This document shows, in pieces, positions 18,442 through 27,598 of a stretch of 64,000 nucleotides of DNA. A model generated the notes under the pieces. That model was not told the DNA's origin. It saw only the letters and a program-made list of their open reading frames with translations, and did no database searches. This stretch comes from an uncultured Selenomonadaceae bacterium (GTDB lineage Bacteria; Bacillota; Negativicutes; Selenomonadales; Selenomonadaceae): the NCBI GenBank assembly GCA_905234195.1, contig CAJOFR010000001.1:202822-266821 (forward strand), read 5' to 3'. How positions within the stretch are numbered: position 1 is the first letter of the stretch; the number at the start of each line of letters is the position of its first letter. Both the position numbers and the translations under genes were made by a program.

Positions 18442-19317
18442 ATGCAAGCAAAAGGCGCATTAATGTTGTTGGGCGCGTCTTTTTTTTGGGGAACAACTTT
18501 CGTCGCGCAAATGAGCGGCATGGACGGGCTGGGACCATTTTCCTACGCGGCGGCAAGATATTTTTTGGGCTTCCTGTCACTCGTCGTGGTTTTATTTTTC
18601 ACGCGAAGACAACGCCGCGAAGAAAGATTAAGCGGAAAATATTCGCGGGGATTCTTAGTCGGTTTGTTCTGCGGGATATTTTTATTCGTGGCAAGCTCCA
18701 TGCAACAAATCTCTTTGCTCTTCACGACGGCGGGTAAAGCGGCATTCATAACGTGCTTGTACATTGTCTTCGTACCACTTGCGGCAAAAATTCTCGGCAA
18801 AAAAATCCTGCGCGAAAATTGGATAGGCGCGGCTCTCGCAATAATCGGGCTGTACTTTTTGGCGATAGACGAGGAACTTTCAATCAATCGCGGCGATACA
18901 ATTTTATTCTTCAGCGCGTTTTTGTGGACGGCGCACATTTTGCTTGTCGATAGGTTCGCGCCGAAAGTCGACGTGCTGGAACTTTCTACGGCGCAAATTT
19001 TCACGACAATGGTTTTGAGTTTCGCGGCAATGACGATTTTTGAAATCCCGACACTCGGCGCAATAACAAACGCGGCAGTTCCGATAATTTACGGCGGAAT
19101 TATGAGCGCGGGCGTGGCATTCACCTTGCAAATTTACGGACAGAAGTACGCGGAACCGGCGGCGGCGGCAATTTTGATGAGCTTTGAATCGATATTCGGC
19201 GCGCTGTCCGGCTGGCTGATTCTCGGCGAAGAAATGAGCGGCAGGGAAATTTTCGGCTGCCTGCTTATGCTCACGGGAGTGCTCGTCACGCAACGCAAAA
19301 CTATTCTCGGAAGGTAA
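18442..19317 (+). CDS. DMT-superfamily (EamA) membrane transporter
   Basis: A 291-residue integral membrane protein with about ten predicted helices arranged as two EamA halves. The first half begins GALMLLGASFFWGTTFVAQ and the second carries FFSAFLWTAHILLVDRFAP and, near its end, SFESIFGALSGWLILGEEMS, a classic EamA feature. The family exports amino acids, metabolites or drugs; the substrate here is unknown. An AGAAGGAG site precedes the ATG. The gene stands alone between the cysE-associated repeat and the PTS promoter. Confidence 0.87.
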   Translation: MQAKGALMLLGASFFWGTTFVAQMSGMDGLGPFSYAAARYFLGFLSLVVVLFFTRRQRREERLSGKYSRGFLVGLFCGIFLFVASSMQQISLLFTTAGKAAFITCLYIVFVPLAAKILGKKILRENWIGAALAIIGLYFLAIDEELSINRGDTILFFSAFLWTAHILLVDRFAPKVDVLELSTAQIFTTMVLSFAAMTIFEIPTLGAITNAAVPIIYGGIMSAGVAFTLQIYGQKYAEPAAAAILMSFESIFGALSGWLILGEEMSGREIFGCLLMLTGVLVTQRKTILGR

Positions 19318-19338
19318 ATTTTTCTTTCATGTAAATTA

Positions 19339-19367
19339 TAGACAAAGTTTTATCCGTGTTGTATAAT
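19339..19367 (+). promoter_or_regulatory. promoter of the PTS permease gene
   Basis: TAGACA (19339-19344) and TATAAT (19362-19367) with a 17-bp spacer. The leader of about 100 bases contains a short TGGGG/CCCCA inverted repeat but no clear antiterminator-binding hairpin. Confidence 0.7.
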
Positions 19368-19474
19368 CCTTTTGAAATTATGGGGGATTGTAGTTTTTTT
19401 TGAACCCCAAAATTTTTGCAGGAGTTTTCGTCTTAGCTCCAACCAAATAAATTTTAGAAAGGAAGGGAAATTTC

Positions 19475-21619
19475 ATGAAAGACGAAATTTTTAGCGTATT
19501 GCAACGCGTTGGGCGAAGCTTTATGCTTCCGGTCGCAGTGTTGCCAATCGCGGGCTTGCTGTTGGGTCTCGGTGCCTCGTTCACCAATCCGACGACAATA
19601 GCAACCTACGGACTTGAAGGCGCACTCGGTCAAGGCACTGTCCTGAATATGCTGCTAACCGTCATGAGCGCGGCGGGCGGCGTAATTTTTGGGAACTTGC
19701 CACTAATTTTTGCAGTCGGCGTCGCTATAGGTATGTCGCAGGCTGAAAAAGAAGTCGCGGCATTGGCGGCTATGATTGCATTCTTTGTAATGCATATCTC
19801 TTGTAATGCGATGCTGCAAATCACTGGCAAAATCGTCGACGGGGCTGTCGCTCCTGACGTTATGGCGGGTACTATCGCGGAAAGTTGCGGTATCTTGTCA
19901 CTGCAAATGGGTGTTTTTGGAGGTATTATCGTCGGTATTGGTGTTTCTATACTGCATAATCGCTTTCATAAAATTGTTCTGCCGGACGCGCTCTCATTCT
20001 TCGGTGGCTCTCGTTTTATCCCGATTATCTCAACTGTCGTCTATATGTTCGTCGGTATCGCCATGACTTTTGTTTGGCCGGTTATCCAAAACGGTATCTT
20101 CGCTATCGGCGGTCTTGTCACCGGCTCCGGCTATATCGGCACGTTGATTTTCGGTATCGTAAAACGTGGCTTGATTCCTTTCGGACTTCATCACGTCTTC
20201 TATCTCCCCTTCTGGCAGACAGGTATGGGCGGATCCGAAATGATTAACGGGCAGCTCATTCAAGGTGGTCAAAACATTTTCTTCGCAGAGTTGGCTGACC
20301 CCAATACGGTGCACTTCAACCCCGACGCAACGCGCTACTTCTCCGGTGAGTTTATCTTCATGATTTTCGGTCTCCCGGGCGCGGCTCTCGCTATGTACCG
20401 TTGCGCGAAACCGGAAAAGAAAAAAGTTGCCGGCGGTCTTCTCCTTTCGGCGGCTCTTACTTCCGCTCTCACCGGTATCACCGAACCTATCGAATTTTCC
20501 TTCTTGTTCGTTGCTCCCGTGCTCTTCGGTGTGCAGGTTGCTCTAGCCGGCGCGGCGTACATGATTGCGCATATGCTGGGAATTGCAGTCGGCTTGACGT
20601 TCTCCGGCGGCTTGCTTGACTTGCTGATTTTCGGTATCCTGCAGGGCAATGACAAAACTGACTGGATGCTGATTGTGCCCGTCGGTATTATCTACTTCTT
20701 CCTGTACTACTTCGCGTTTAGTATTCTGATTCAGAAATTTGACTTCAAGACGCCCGGTCGTGAAGACGACGACGGCGAAGTTAAACTCTACACCAAAGCC
20801 GACTACAAAGCTAAACAAGGCGGCGGCGGCGGTGCTGCAGGCGGTGGCGGCGGCGGTGCTGACGAACTCAATTCGGCTATCGCTCGCGCGCTCGGCAGCA
20901 AGCAGAATATCACTTCGGTTGACTGCTGCGCGACAAGACTCCGTTGCTCCGTTAAAGATTCCAGCGTTGTCGACGAGGCTCTCTTGAAGGCAACGGGCGC
21001 GGTCGGCGTCATTATCAAAGGCACCGGCGTGCAAGTCATCTACGGTCCGAAAGTCGCTGTTATTAAAGCAGATCTTGAAGATTATCTCGCAAATCGTGCT
21101 CCCGACGTCGAATCTGACGGCGGCGCGGCTCCTGCTGCGGCTGAAAGTGGCGGCGGCGGCGCGGCTCCTGTCGGCGAAAAAATTAAACTTTGCTCGCCTA
21201 TCACCGGTTCAGTTCACCCCATGTGCGAATCTCCTGACGCGGCCTTCTCCATGAAGGCTATGGGCGACGGTTTCTTCGTGAAACCCGCTAAAGGCGAATT
21301 GGTTGCTCCCGCTGACGGCGAAGTCATGATGGTTTTCCCGACCAAACACGCTATCGGTTTCAAGACGGACGACGGTATAGAATTCCTCTTCCACGTCGGC
21401 GTCGATACCGTCAACCTGAACGGCGAAGGCTTTGAGACGTTCGTCACGGACGGGCAGAAAGTCAAGAAGGGCGAACTCATGATGAAATTCGATATCGATT
21501 TCATTCAGAAGAACGCTCCGAGCGACGCGGCAATGGTTATCTTGACCGGCGGACAACTCGTCACGATGGATAAGACCGGCGACGTGCAGGCTCTCGACGA
21601 AGTTGCTACTTGCCAATAA
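19475..21619 (+). CDS. PTS glucose-family permease, EIICBA fusion
   Basis: A 714-residue phosphotransferase permease that imports and phosphorylates a sugar. The IIC domain (1-420) has about ten membrane segments and the diagnostic ALTGITEPIEFSFLFVAP. The IIB domain (about 455-535) has its phosphocysteine in VDCCATRLRCSV. The IIA domain (about 565-714) has the active histidine in FLFHVGVDTV. The order C-B-A matches glucose, maltose or N-acetylglucosamine permeases; which sugar is uncertain. Both inter-domain linkers are unusually glycine-rich. The gene has its own promoter and a strong terminator. Confidence 0.9.
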   Translation: MKDEIFSVLQRVGRSFMLPVAVLPIAGLLLGLGASFTNPTTIATYGLEGALGQGTVLNMLLTVMSAAGGVIFGNLPLIFAVGVAIGMSQAEKEVAALAAMIAFFVMHISCNAMLQITGKIVDGAVAPDVMAGTIAESCGILSLQMGVFGGIIVGIGVSILHNRFHKIVLPDALSFFGGSRFIPIISTVVYMFVGIAMTFVWPVIQNGIFAIGGLVTGSGYIGTLIFGIVKRGLIPFGLHHVFYLPFWQTGMGGSEMINGQLIQGGQNIFFAELADPNTVHFNPDATRYFSGEFIFMIFGLPGAALAMYRCAKPEKKKVAGGLLLSAALTSALTGITEPIEFSFLFVAPVLFGVQVALAGAAYMIAHMLGIAVGLTFSGGLLDLLIFGILQGNDKTDWMLIVPVGIIYFFLYYFAFSILIQKFDFKTPGREDDDGEVKLYTKADYKAKQGGGGGAAGGGGGGADELNSAIARALGSKQNITSVDCCATRLRCSVKDSSVVDEALLKATGAVGVIIKGTGVQVIYGPKVAVIKADLEDYLANRAPDVESDGGAAPAAAESGGGGAAPVGEKIKLCSPITGSVHPMCESPDAAFSMKAMGDGFFVKPAKGELVAPADGEVMMVFPTKHAIGFKTDDGIEFLFHVGVDTVNLNGEGFETFVTDGQKVKKGELMMKFDIDFIQKNAPSDAAMVILTGGQLVTMDKTGDVQALDEVATCQ
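20818..20862 (+). repeat. GGC/GGT trinucleotide run encoding a glycine linker
   Basis: Two GGCGGCGGCGG-type runs flank a GCTGCA spacer and encode the glycine-rich IIC-IIB linker of the PTS permease. Length changes in units of three would keep the frame. Confidence 0.7.
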
Positions 21620-21667
21620 AATTTTTCTCGAAGTCTTTAGCCCAAGACAATAACCCCAAAAAAAATT

Positions 21668-21700
21668 GTCCCGATTGAAAAATCGGGACTTTTTATTTTT
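21668..21700. terminator. bidirectional terminator
   Basis: A perfect 9-bp stem GTCCCGATT/AATCGGGAC with a GAAA loop (21668-21689) has T residues on the plus side and an A tract before it, so it can serve both the PTS gene and the convergent DJ-1 gene. Confidence 0.88.
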
Positions 21701-21714
21701 TCACGAAGAGAAAA

Positions 21715-22284
21715 TTATTTTCCGGCAAGAAGTCTGTCGTAAAGCATCGCCTTTTTCACCGGCTCGGAGTCACCGCCCAAAACGTCGATAAGTTTGTAAG
21801 CCCACGTCATGGCGGTTGCCGCACTGCGACTGGTAATTAAATTTCCGTCCTGCACAACAAGTTGGTCGTCGATATAATTCGCGTCGGTGAACAAACTTTT
21901 CAGCTCGTCCGTCGGGAATGAAGTCAACGTCCTGCCTTTGCTGACACCCGCCGCCTTCAAAACCATAGGCGCGGCACAAATCGCGGCAACAAATTTTTTC
22001 TCGTCGTCAATAAAATTGCGCACGATTTTTAAAACGCGCTCGTCCTTAGAAAGATTAGTAGATCCGGGCTGTCCGCCGGGCAAAACAATCATATCGTATT
22101 CCGCAAGATTTTTTTCGCCCAAAACTTTATCCGCCTTGACGGTGATTTTTCTGCTGCTCGTGACAAATTCTTCGCCTATCGAAACGGAATCGCAAGCAAG
22201 CCCCGCGCGGCGCAAAATGTCAATCGTGAAAAGAGCCTCGCCCTCCTCAAAACCATTGGCAAGAAATACCGCAACTTTTTTCAT
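21715..22284 (-). CDS. DJ-1/PfpI family protein
   Basis: A 189-residue class I glutamine-amidotransferase-like protein of the DJ-1 group (ThiJ/YajL-like), linked in relatives to glyoxal or peroxide defence. The conserved glutamate is in LANGFEEGEALFTIDILRR, the nucleophile cysteine is in VAAICAAPMVLKAAG, and ITSRSAATAM closes the site. The ATG follows AAGGAGG. It is divergent from an unknown gene and convergent with the PTS gene. Confidence 0.9.
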   Translation of the reverse strand: MKKVAVFLANGFEEGEALFTIDILRRAGLACDSVSIGEEFVTSSRKITVKADKVLGEKNLAEYDMIVLPGGQPGSTNLSKDERVLKIVRNFIDDEKKFVAAICAAPMVLKAAGVSKGRTLTSFPTDELKSLFTDANYIDDQLVVQDGNLITSRSAATAMTWAYKLIDVLGGDSEPVKKAMLYDRLLAGK

Positions 22285-22315
22285 AAAAATTTCCTCCTTA
22301 AAAATTCTTACGTGA

Positions 22316-22344
22316 ATTATACTACAGAAAATTTTTTATTCAAA
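22316..22344 (-). promoter_or_regulatory. promoter of the DJ-1 gene
   Basis: Minus-strand TTTGAA (22344-22339) and TATAAT (22321-22316) with a 17-bp spacer, about 32 bases before the ATG. Confidence 0.6.
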
Positions 22345-22350
22345 GCAAAT

Positions 22351-22379
22351 TTTACTGTTGGAAAATTTTGTGGTATACT
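22351..22379 (+). promoter_or_regulatory. promoter of the 22.4 kb unknown gene
   Basis: TTTACT (22351-22356) and TATACT (22374-22379) with a 17-bp spacer, about 30 bases before the ATG at 22410. Confidence 0.5.
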
Positions 22380-22409
22380 TGCAGAAAAATTTTGATTGAC
22401 GAGGAAAAA

Positions 22410-23078
22410 ATGAAACCCGATATAAAAAATAAAATCGCCGCCGAAGCGCAGACGACAAATATTTTTGACGAACTGCCCGACGAAATTTGCGGCTTTACTT
22501 TGAAAAAAATTTTTGCTGAAAATGGTGACAGGTTCGATTATTTTTCTTACGAGGACGAAAAAATTCATCGCGGCTTGACGGTTTACTTTCACGAAGAAAC
22601 TTTCGAGTACAAGACGCGCGTGAAAATAGGACTCAACGAATTTTGCTTGACGAAATTTTTCACGGGGAACTTTGAAACTTTTGGTAAGATGTTGCCGGAA
22701 ATTTTGAAGGTCGTCGAAAATCTTTCAAAGCCGATTAATCCCGACGAAGATATTTTTATTTCTGACAGGCATTTTTCCGCGTGGAGCTACGTGAAAAATC
22801 TTCCGCAGAGTATCGACGGTTTTGAGCTGTTCATTACGCCGGATAAGCCCGCGAAATTTACGAACGGCTCCTATATAATTTTGAGCTACACAAATTTTGA
22901 AATGAACGCCGATTTTAATATTTTCTACAACATTTACACCGGAGGTTTCAGCGGAGAATCGAAGATTAACGGCGTGCCGCACGTCACCTATCTGTTCGAC
23001 GCGAAGACCTTAAAAGAGCTACAGAAAAATCTCGACGCACACCTTGTCGACGAAATTTGCAGGATAAAAAATTTTTAG
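22410..23078 (+). CDS. hypothetical protein, no family recognised
   Basis: A 222-residue soluble, acidic protein with no signal peptide or membrane segment. Aromatic-rich beta-type segments (GFELFITPDKPAKFTNG, then YIILSYTNFEMNADFNIFY) alternate with helical ones, and the middle has the SAWSYVKNLPQSIDGFEL stretch. ATG 22410 is chosen because GAGGA lies five bases before it and the longer GTG start falls inside the -10 box. It is flanked by the divergent DJ-1 gene and a chemotaxis receptor, neither informative. I do not recognise the family. Confidence 0.7.
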   Translation: MKPDIKNKIAAEAQTTNIFDELPDEICGFTLKKIFAENGDRFDYFSYEDEKIHRGLTVYFHEETFEYKTRVKIGLNEFCLTKFFTGNFETFGKMLPEILKVVENLSKPINPDEDIFISDRHFSAWSYVKNLPQSIDGFELFITPDKPAKFTNGSYIILSYTNFEMNADFNIFYNIYTGGFSGESKINGVPHVTYLFDAKTLKELQKNLDAHLVDEICRIKNF

Positions 23079-23200
23079 GTTAGTACCCCGCGCGATGTGC
23101 CGCCGCTTAAAAAATTTTTCTCCTCCTACAAAAAATCTGCAGGAACTTTCGCAAAAAAACTAGAATTAATTTAAAAACTTATAATGGAGGAGATTTTTTT

Positions 23201-24994
23201 ATGAATCAAAAAAGTTCCATGAAAACGCAGTTCCTATTAATGATGATAGGTTCTTCGCTGATAACAATGATTTGCGTCAGCGGTATTTTTCTGAAGGACA
23301 TGATGGGCACCGCGAAGGAGGAGAGCGAGGCTTTTCGCACGTTGCTTATGAACGACGTCGAAAGGGAGCTGAAAGACCAAACTCAAGCGGCTATCAGCGT
23401 CATTGATACGATTTACAAAAGGCAACAGGCAGGACTTATAACCGAAGAGCAAGCGAAAACCGAAGCCGCCGCGCTCGTTCGTGCCATGCGCTACGAGGGC
23501 GACGCCGGATATTTTTGGATTGATACTTACGAGGGAATTAACGTCGTTCTGCTCGGACGACAGGACACCGAAGGCAAATCCAGAATTAATGCCACAGACC
23601 CGACGGGCAAACAATTTATTCGCGAAATGATTGATAACGGCAGACAATCCGGCGGCGGCTACACCGATTTAATGTTCGCTAAACCGAATCAGACTGAACC
23701 CTTGCCGAAAAGAAATTACACGGCGGCTTTTGAGCCCTATGGTTGGGTTGTCGGCACCGGCGTTTGGATTGACTATATCGACGGGCAGGTTGCCGAAGCC
23801 GAAGCCCGCGCAAACGCCGCTTTGAGGAGCAGCATCATTCAGACGATAATTGTCATTGTCATTCTGCAGATTGTTATCACCGCTATCGCTATGTTCCTTT
23901 CCAATCGTTTGATTACGCCGATTAGAAATTTGACTACCGTGCTTGAAACTTTGGGCACCGGCGATTTTCGCATGGATAGGAACGCCGGATTAATTGACGT
24001 GGATCGCTCGGACGAACTGGGAGTTATGGCGCGCGCTGTTTCAAAGTTGCGCGAAAATGTTCATGCGATGATAGGTAGAGTCATGAATTCTGCCGAACAA
24101 GTCGCCGCCGCCTCCCAACAGCTCACGGCAAGCGCGGATCAATCGACGACGGCCATTAACCAGGTTGCTGAATCCATAGTCACTGTCGCGGGAGCCTGCA
24201 CGGAACAATTCGGCGAAGTCGAAAACGCCAGCGCACAATCCGAACAGCTTAGAAATAATATGAACATCTTTACGAAAACTTTGGGTGCGTCTATCGAAAA
24301 AATTAACAACACAAACAGCATGGCAGAGGCGGGCGGCAACAGCGTCCACAATGCCGTTGACCAGATGAAGAAAATCGAAACGTCGGTTAGCGCGTCGGCG
24401 GACGTCATTGCTTTGCTCGGCGAAGAGTCCGAAAAAATCGGCAAGATTGTCGACGCGATTGCGGCTATCGCTGACCAAACGAACTTGCTTGCGCTGAACG
24501 CGGCTATAGAGGCGGCGCGCGCAGGTGAACACGGGCGCGGCTTTGCTGTCGTCGCTGAAGAGGTCCGCAAGCTCGCCGAACAGTCCCAACTTTCCGCGCG
24601 TGAAATTTCTGATTTAATCGGCTCCATTCAGGAAAAATCTCAAGACGCCGTCGCCTCAATGCAGGAGGGCGTGCAGAATGTCAAGAGCGGTACGGATGCC
24701 GTTGACGGCGCGGGGCAAACTTTTGGCGAAATTATTCGGATGGTCACCGAAGTCGCGGACGGCACCAAACAAATGGAAGGTATCGTGAAAAATCTCGTCG
24801 AAAGCACGAATGTCATTATAAATTCTGTCGCGAATATCAACGTGAAAAGCCGCGAAGTCGCGAAAGAATCCGAAACAGTTTCCGCCGCCGGCGAAGAACA
24901 ATCCGCAACAATGCACGAGATTGCCGACGCCAGCCGCTCCCTTGCCGAAATGGCGCAACAAATGCAAGACATTATCGGCAGGTTCAAAATTTAA
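23201..24994 (+). CDS. methyl-accepting chemotaxis protein with single Cache sensor
   Basis: A 597-residue transmembrane chemoreceptor. Helix 1 is at about residues 9-28; a periplasmic sCache_2-type sensor follows ([20 protein letters not shown] and [18 protein letters not shown] are hallmark segments); helix 2 is at about 212-234; then a HAMP linker ([18 protein letters not shown]) and the cytoplasmic signalling hairpin with the tip [25 protein letters not shown] sits ten bases before the ATG. Cache receptors of this type often bind small carboxylates. No other chemotaxis genes are nearby. Confidence 0.93.
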   Translation: MNQKSSMKTQFLLMMIGSSLITMICVSGIFLKDMMGTAKEESEAFRTLLMNDVERELKDQTQAAISVIDTIYKRQQAGLITEEQAKTEAAALVRAMRYEGDAGYFWIDTYEGINVVLLGRQDTEGKSRINATDPTGKQFIREMIDNGRQSGGGYTDLMFAKPNQTEPLPKRNYTAAFEPYGWVVGTGVWIDYIDGQVAEAEARANAALRSSIIQTIIVIVILQIVITAIAMFLSNRLITPIRNLTTVLETLGTGDFRMDRNAGLIDVDRSDELGVMARAVSKLRENVHAMIGRVMNSAEQVAAASQQLTASADQSTTAINQVAESIVTVAGACTEQFGEVENASAQSEQLRNNMNIFTKTLGASIEKINNTNSMAEAGGNSVHNAVDQMKKIETSVSASADVIALLGEESEKIGKIVDAIAAIADQTNLLALNAAIEAARAGEHGRGFAVVAEEVRKLAEQSQLSAREISDLIGSIQEKSQDAVASMQEGVQNVKSGTDAVDGAGQTFGEIIRMVTEVADGTKQMEGIVKNLVESTNVIINSVANINVKSREVAKESETVSAAGEEQSATMHEIADASRSLAEMAQQMQDIIGRFKI

Positions 24995-25016
24995 AATTTA
25001 TTTGCCACAAAGATTA

Positions 25017-25043
25017 TTGACAACGTTTTCTTTAAATTATAAA
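25017..25043 (+). promoter_or_regulatory. possible promoter of the FliD-like gene
   Basis: A perfect TTGACA (25017-25022) and TATAAA (25038-25043) with a short 15-bp spacer, about 64 bases before the start codon. Confidence 0.4.
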
Positions 25044-25106
25044 ATGGCGGCAAGATAGAAGTTCGGAAGATTGTTTTCTTGCGTTTTCGGAGAGGGGGAA
25101 GTTGTC

Positions 25107-26078
25107 ATGCCAACCGTAAATTCAATGGTAAACCAAAATAATTTGGTTGCAAGTGTGTCGCGAAAATTTTTCGGATTGAATATGCAGGCGGCGAATAATT
25201 CTTTGTTGACTTCCGCGCCGATTCAAACCGGTGCAAATTTTCTAAAATCAGAATTCGGCGGACAACCCGCCTTGACGGATATGGTCGAAAATTATAACGA
25301 CGATAAAAATTCTTTCCGTCAGCAATTCCAAGAGGCTATGGAGTCCCTGCGGGAATCCGCCGACAAACTAAAAAGTTCTGTGCAGGTCGAAGAAAATAAC
25401 GACGACGACAACGACGAAAATACCGGCTCAACTCTTTCGACGCTCGCGGAATTTAATCAGGGGAATATCCCGCCACATGAAAGAATGTTCGTCGAATCAA
25501 ACAGGAGTACGCCGACGCCGGAAAATATTCCCGACGAAAACCGATCTGCCGCCGCGACTGCTCCGCCGCCGCCCGAAGACAGGTTTAATAATTTCGTCAG
25601 GGATTATCTTGTTTCGGACGACGAAGAGAAAACTCAAACGCTAAGCGAAAATAATCAAATGGCGATGGTTCAAAATCTCGTCAACAACTACAACAGCGCG
25701 GTTTCTTATCTGAACGAAAACAGCGGGCTTTCAAATCGTATGTCGGCTCTCGCGTCGAACTTCGGCGGCAATGCACTCCTTGAACAGTCTCTCGGCAATA
25801 TCGGCATCTCCGTCGACGCCTTCGGGAATATTTCAATTAACGAGTCTGTACTTGAAAATGCGCTGAAGGAAAATTCTTCGGCAGTCGAAACTTTTTTGGG
25901 CAGGCTTGCTCACGACGTCGACCTTGCGAATTATCAGGGCGACAGGCTCTTCCCGAATATTTTGGACTACGCGAACGACAGGCGCGAAGACGAAACCGAA
26001 TCCCTGTATGCCGCGCGGAATTTGAATACGGCGATTCACGCGGGCAACCAACAAAATCTTTTGAGTATGTTTACTTGA
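25107..26078 (+). CDS. protein with FliD-like C-terminal region
   Basis: A 323-residue protein without signal peptide. The N-terminus is Asn/Ser-rich. The centre (about 90-165) is acidic, Pro/Thr-rich and probably disordered (EENNDDDNDENTG). The C-terminal third resembles the flagellar cap protein FliD C-domain: NNYNSAVSYLNENSGLSNRM, then LEQSLGNIGISVDAFGNISI with a following ESVLENALKENSSAVETFLG. FliD itself is larger and lies in flagellar operons, so this is a divergent relative. GAGGGGG lies eight bases before ATG 25107. It follows a chemoreceptor gene. The assignment rests on pattern similarity only. Confidence 0.55.
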   Translation: MPTVNSMVNQNNLVASVSRKFFGLNMQAANNSLLTSAPIQTGANFLKSEFGGQPALTDMVENYNDDKNSFRQQFQEAMESLRESADKLKSSVQVEENNDDDNDENTGSTLSTLAEFNQGNIPPHERMFVESNRSTPTPENIPDENRSAAATAPPPPEDRFNNFVRDYLVSDDEEKTQTLSENNQMAMVQNLVNNYNSAVSYLNENSGLSNRMSALASNFGGNALLEQSLGNIGISVDAFGNISINESVLENALKENSSAVETFLGRLAHDVDLANYQGDRLFPNILDYANDRREDETESLYAARNLNTAIHAGNQQNLLSMFT

Positions 26079-26104
26079 TTTACAAAAATTTTTCTAGGAA
26101 TTTG

Positions 26105-26138
26105 CGGGTGTTCTGTAAAAAGTACACCCGATTTTTTT
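26105..26138 (+). terminator. rho-independent terminator
   Basis: A 7-bp stem CGGGTGT/ACACCCG (26105-26111 with 26124-26130) is followed by eight T residues after one A. It ends transcription of the FliD-like gene just before pepD. Confidence 0.8.
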
Positions 26139-26155
26139 TGGAGGAGTGATTTTAA

Positions 26156-27598
26156 ATGAGTGAAATTTTGGAGGGCGTGCTTGACGAGTTCAAAAATCTC
26201 GCCGCCATTCCCCGCCCGTCGAAACATGAGGAGCGCGTCAGTAATTTTCTCAAGGAATATTTGCAGGCGCAGGGTTTTCAGGTCGCGCAGGACGAAAATA
26301 AAAATATCGTCGCGGAAATTCCGGCAAGCCCCGATAAAAAAAATGCGCCCTTGACGATTTTACAGGCGCATATGGATATGGTTTGCGTCGCGGCGGAAAA
26401 TTACAAGTACGATCCGCTGAACGACCCGATTAAAGTTATTCGCACGGAAAATTTTTTGCAGGCGGAAGGCACGAGTTTGGGCGCGGACGACGGCATGGGT
26501 ATCGCGGAAATTTTATATCTCGTCAAGGCGAATAATTTTTCGCACGGACCGATTAGAATTATTTTCACGACGGACGAGGAACAGGGCATGAGCGGCGCGG
26601 TTAATCTCGACAAGAAATTTTTCGTCGACGCGAAATTTTTGATTAACTGCGACTCCGAAAATTATGATGAACTGGTTGTCGGCAGCGCGGGCAGCATGCG
26701 AATAAATTTCAGGCGGAAAGTTAATTACGTTGCTCCGGAAAAAAATTTTCGGGCGTCGTTCAAAATAAAAATCGACGGGTTGCGCGGCGGGCATTCCGGA
26801 ATAGAGATTCACAAAAATCGCGCCAACGCAATCAAGGTCATGAAAAATATTTTACGGGAGGTCGGGCGGCGCGGAAATTTTCAGCCGGCGAATTTTTCCG
26901 GCGGCAGGGCGGCAAACGTGATACCTTCCGACGCGGAAATTATTATCGTCACGGATTTAACCGAAGAGAAAATTTTTAATTGTTGTTCCGCCGTGAAAAA
27001 TCTGATTCAGAAAAATTATGACGAGCCGAATTTTAAAATCGAAGTGGCGGCTACCGAACGACCGGAAAAAGTTTTCAGCGCGCAGGACACCGAAGATTTT
27101 TTGGCGTTGATAACTTTGATTCACAGCGGAGTTTATGCCGTTTCGAGCGCGACAAATTCCCCCACGCAGTCTGCAAATCTCGGCGTCGTGAAAATTTTCG
27201 GCGGGGAGATTGACATTACTTTTTTGCCGCGTTCAAATTCTACGGACTTGCTTGACGATTTTCTTGAGGCGGGCGCGCAGATTGCAAAGCTCACGAATTT
27301 TGAAGTGGAGTTCGGCAGGAAAAGTCCGGCGTGGAATTTTAATCCCAAAAGCCTTCTTGCAAAAATCATGGCGAAAATTTTCGAGGAGCAGAATAATTTT
27401 AAGCCGAAGGTTCACACGATACACGCGGGACTTGAGTGCAATGCTTTCCTTGAGAAAAATCCCTGCCTTGACGTCGTTTCGATTGGCACGACGAACGAAT
27501 TTATTCACAGCCCGCAAGAACGTCTGCATTTGAAAACCGTCGAGCCGCAAGTTAAACTTATCGCCGCGACGCTGGAAAAAGTTTCCGCGCTTGATTAA
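26156..27598 (+). CDS. pepD: cytosolic dipeptidase, M20 aminoacyl-histidine dipeptidase
   Basis: A 480-residue dinuclear zinc dipeptidase of the PepD type. Metal ligands and catalytic residues appear in TILQAHMDMVCVA, GTSLGADDGMGIAE, FTTDEEQGMSGAVNL, NCDSENYDE and the late HAGLECNAFLEK with a terminal histidine in NEFIHSPQERLHL. GGAGGAG precedes the ATG. Its stop shares the palindromic TTAA with the stop of the convergent gene at 27595, so no intergenic DNA separates them. Confidence 0.92.
   Translation: MSEILEGVLDEFKNLAAIPRPSKHEERVSNFLKEYLQAQGFQVAQDENKNIVAEIPASPDKKNAPLTILQAHMDMVCVAAENYKYDPLNDPIKVIRTENFLQAEGTSLGADDGMGIAEILYLVKANNFSHGPIRIIFTTDEEQGMSGAVNLDKKFFVDAKFLINCDSENYDELVVGSAGSMRINFRRKVNYVAPEKNFRASFKIKIDGLRGGHSGIEIHKNRANAIKVMKNILREVGRRGNFQPANFSGGRAANVIPSDAEIIIVTDLTEEKIFNCCSAVKNLIQKNYDEPNFKIEVAATERPEKVFSAQDTEDFLALITLIHSGVYAVSSATNSPTQSANLGVVKIFGGEIDITFLPRSNSTDLLDDFLEAGAQIAKLTNFEVEFGRKSPAWNFNPKSLLAKIMAKIFEEQNNFKPKVHTIHAGLECNAFLEKNPCLDVVSIGTTNEFIHSPQERLHLKTVEPQVKLIAATLEKVSALD

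Noticed and set aside
19475..21619. A sucrose-uptake assignment of the PTS permease because a GH32 gene is present
   Set aside because: The permease belongs to the glucose/N-acetylglucosamine group by its motifs and lies 21 kb from the GH32 gene with its own promoter and terminator.
23180..23185. A TATAAT just before the chemoreceptor gene
   Set aside because: It lies directly against the ribosome binding site, so a transcript starting there would lack the Shine-Dalgarno sequence.
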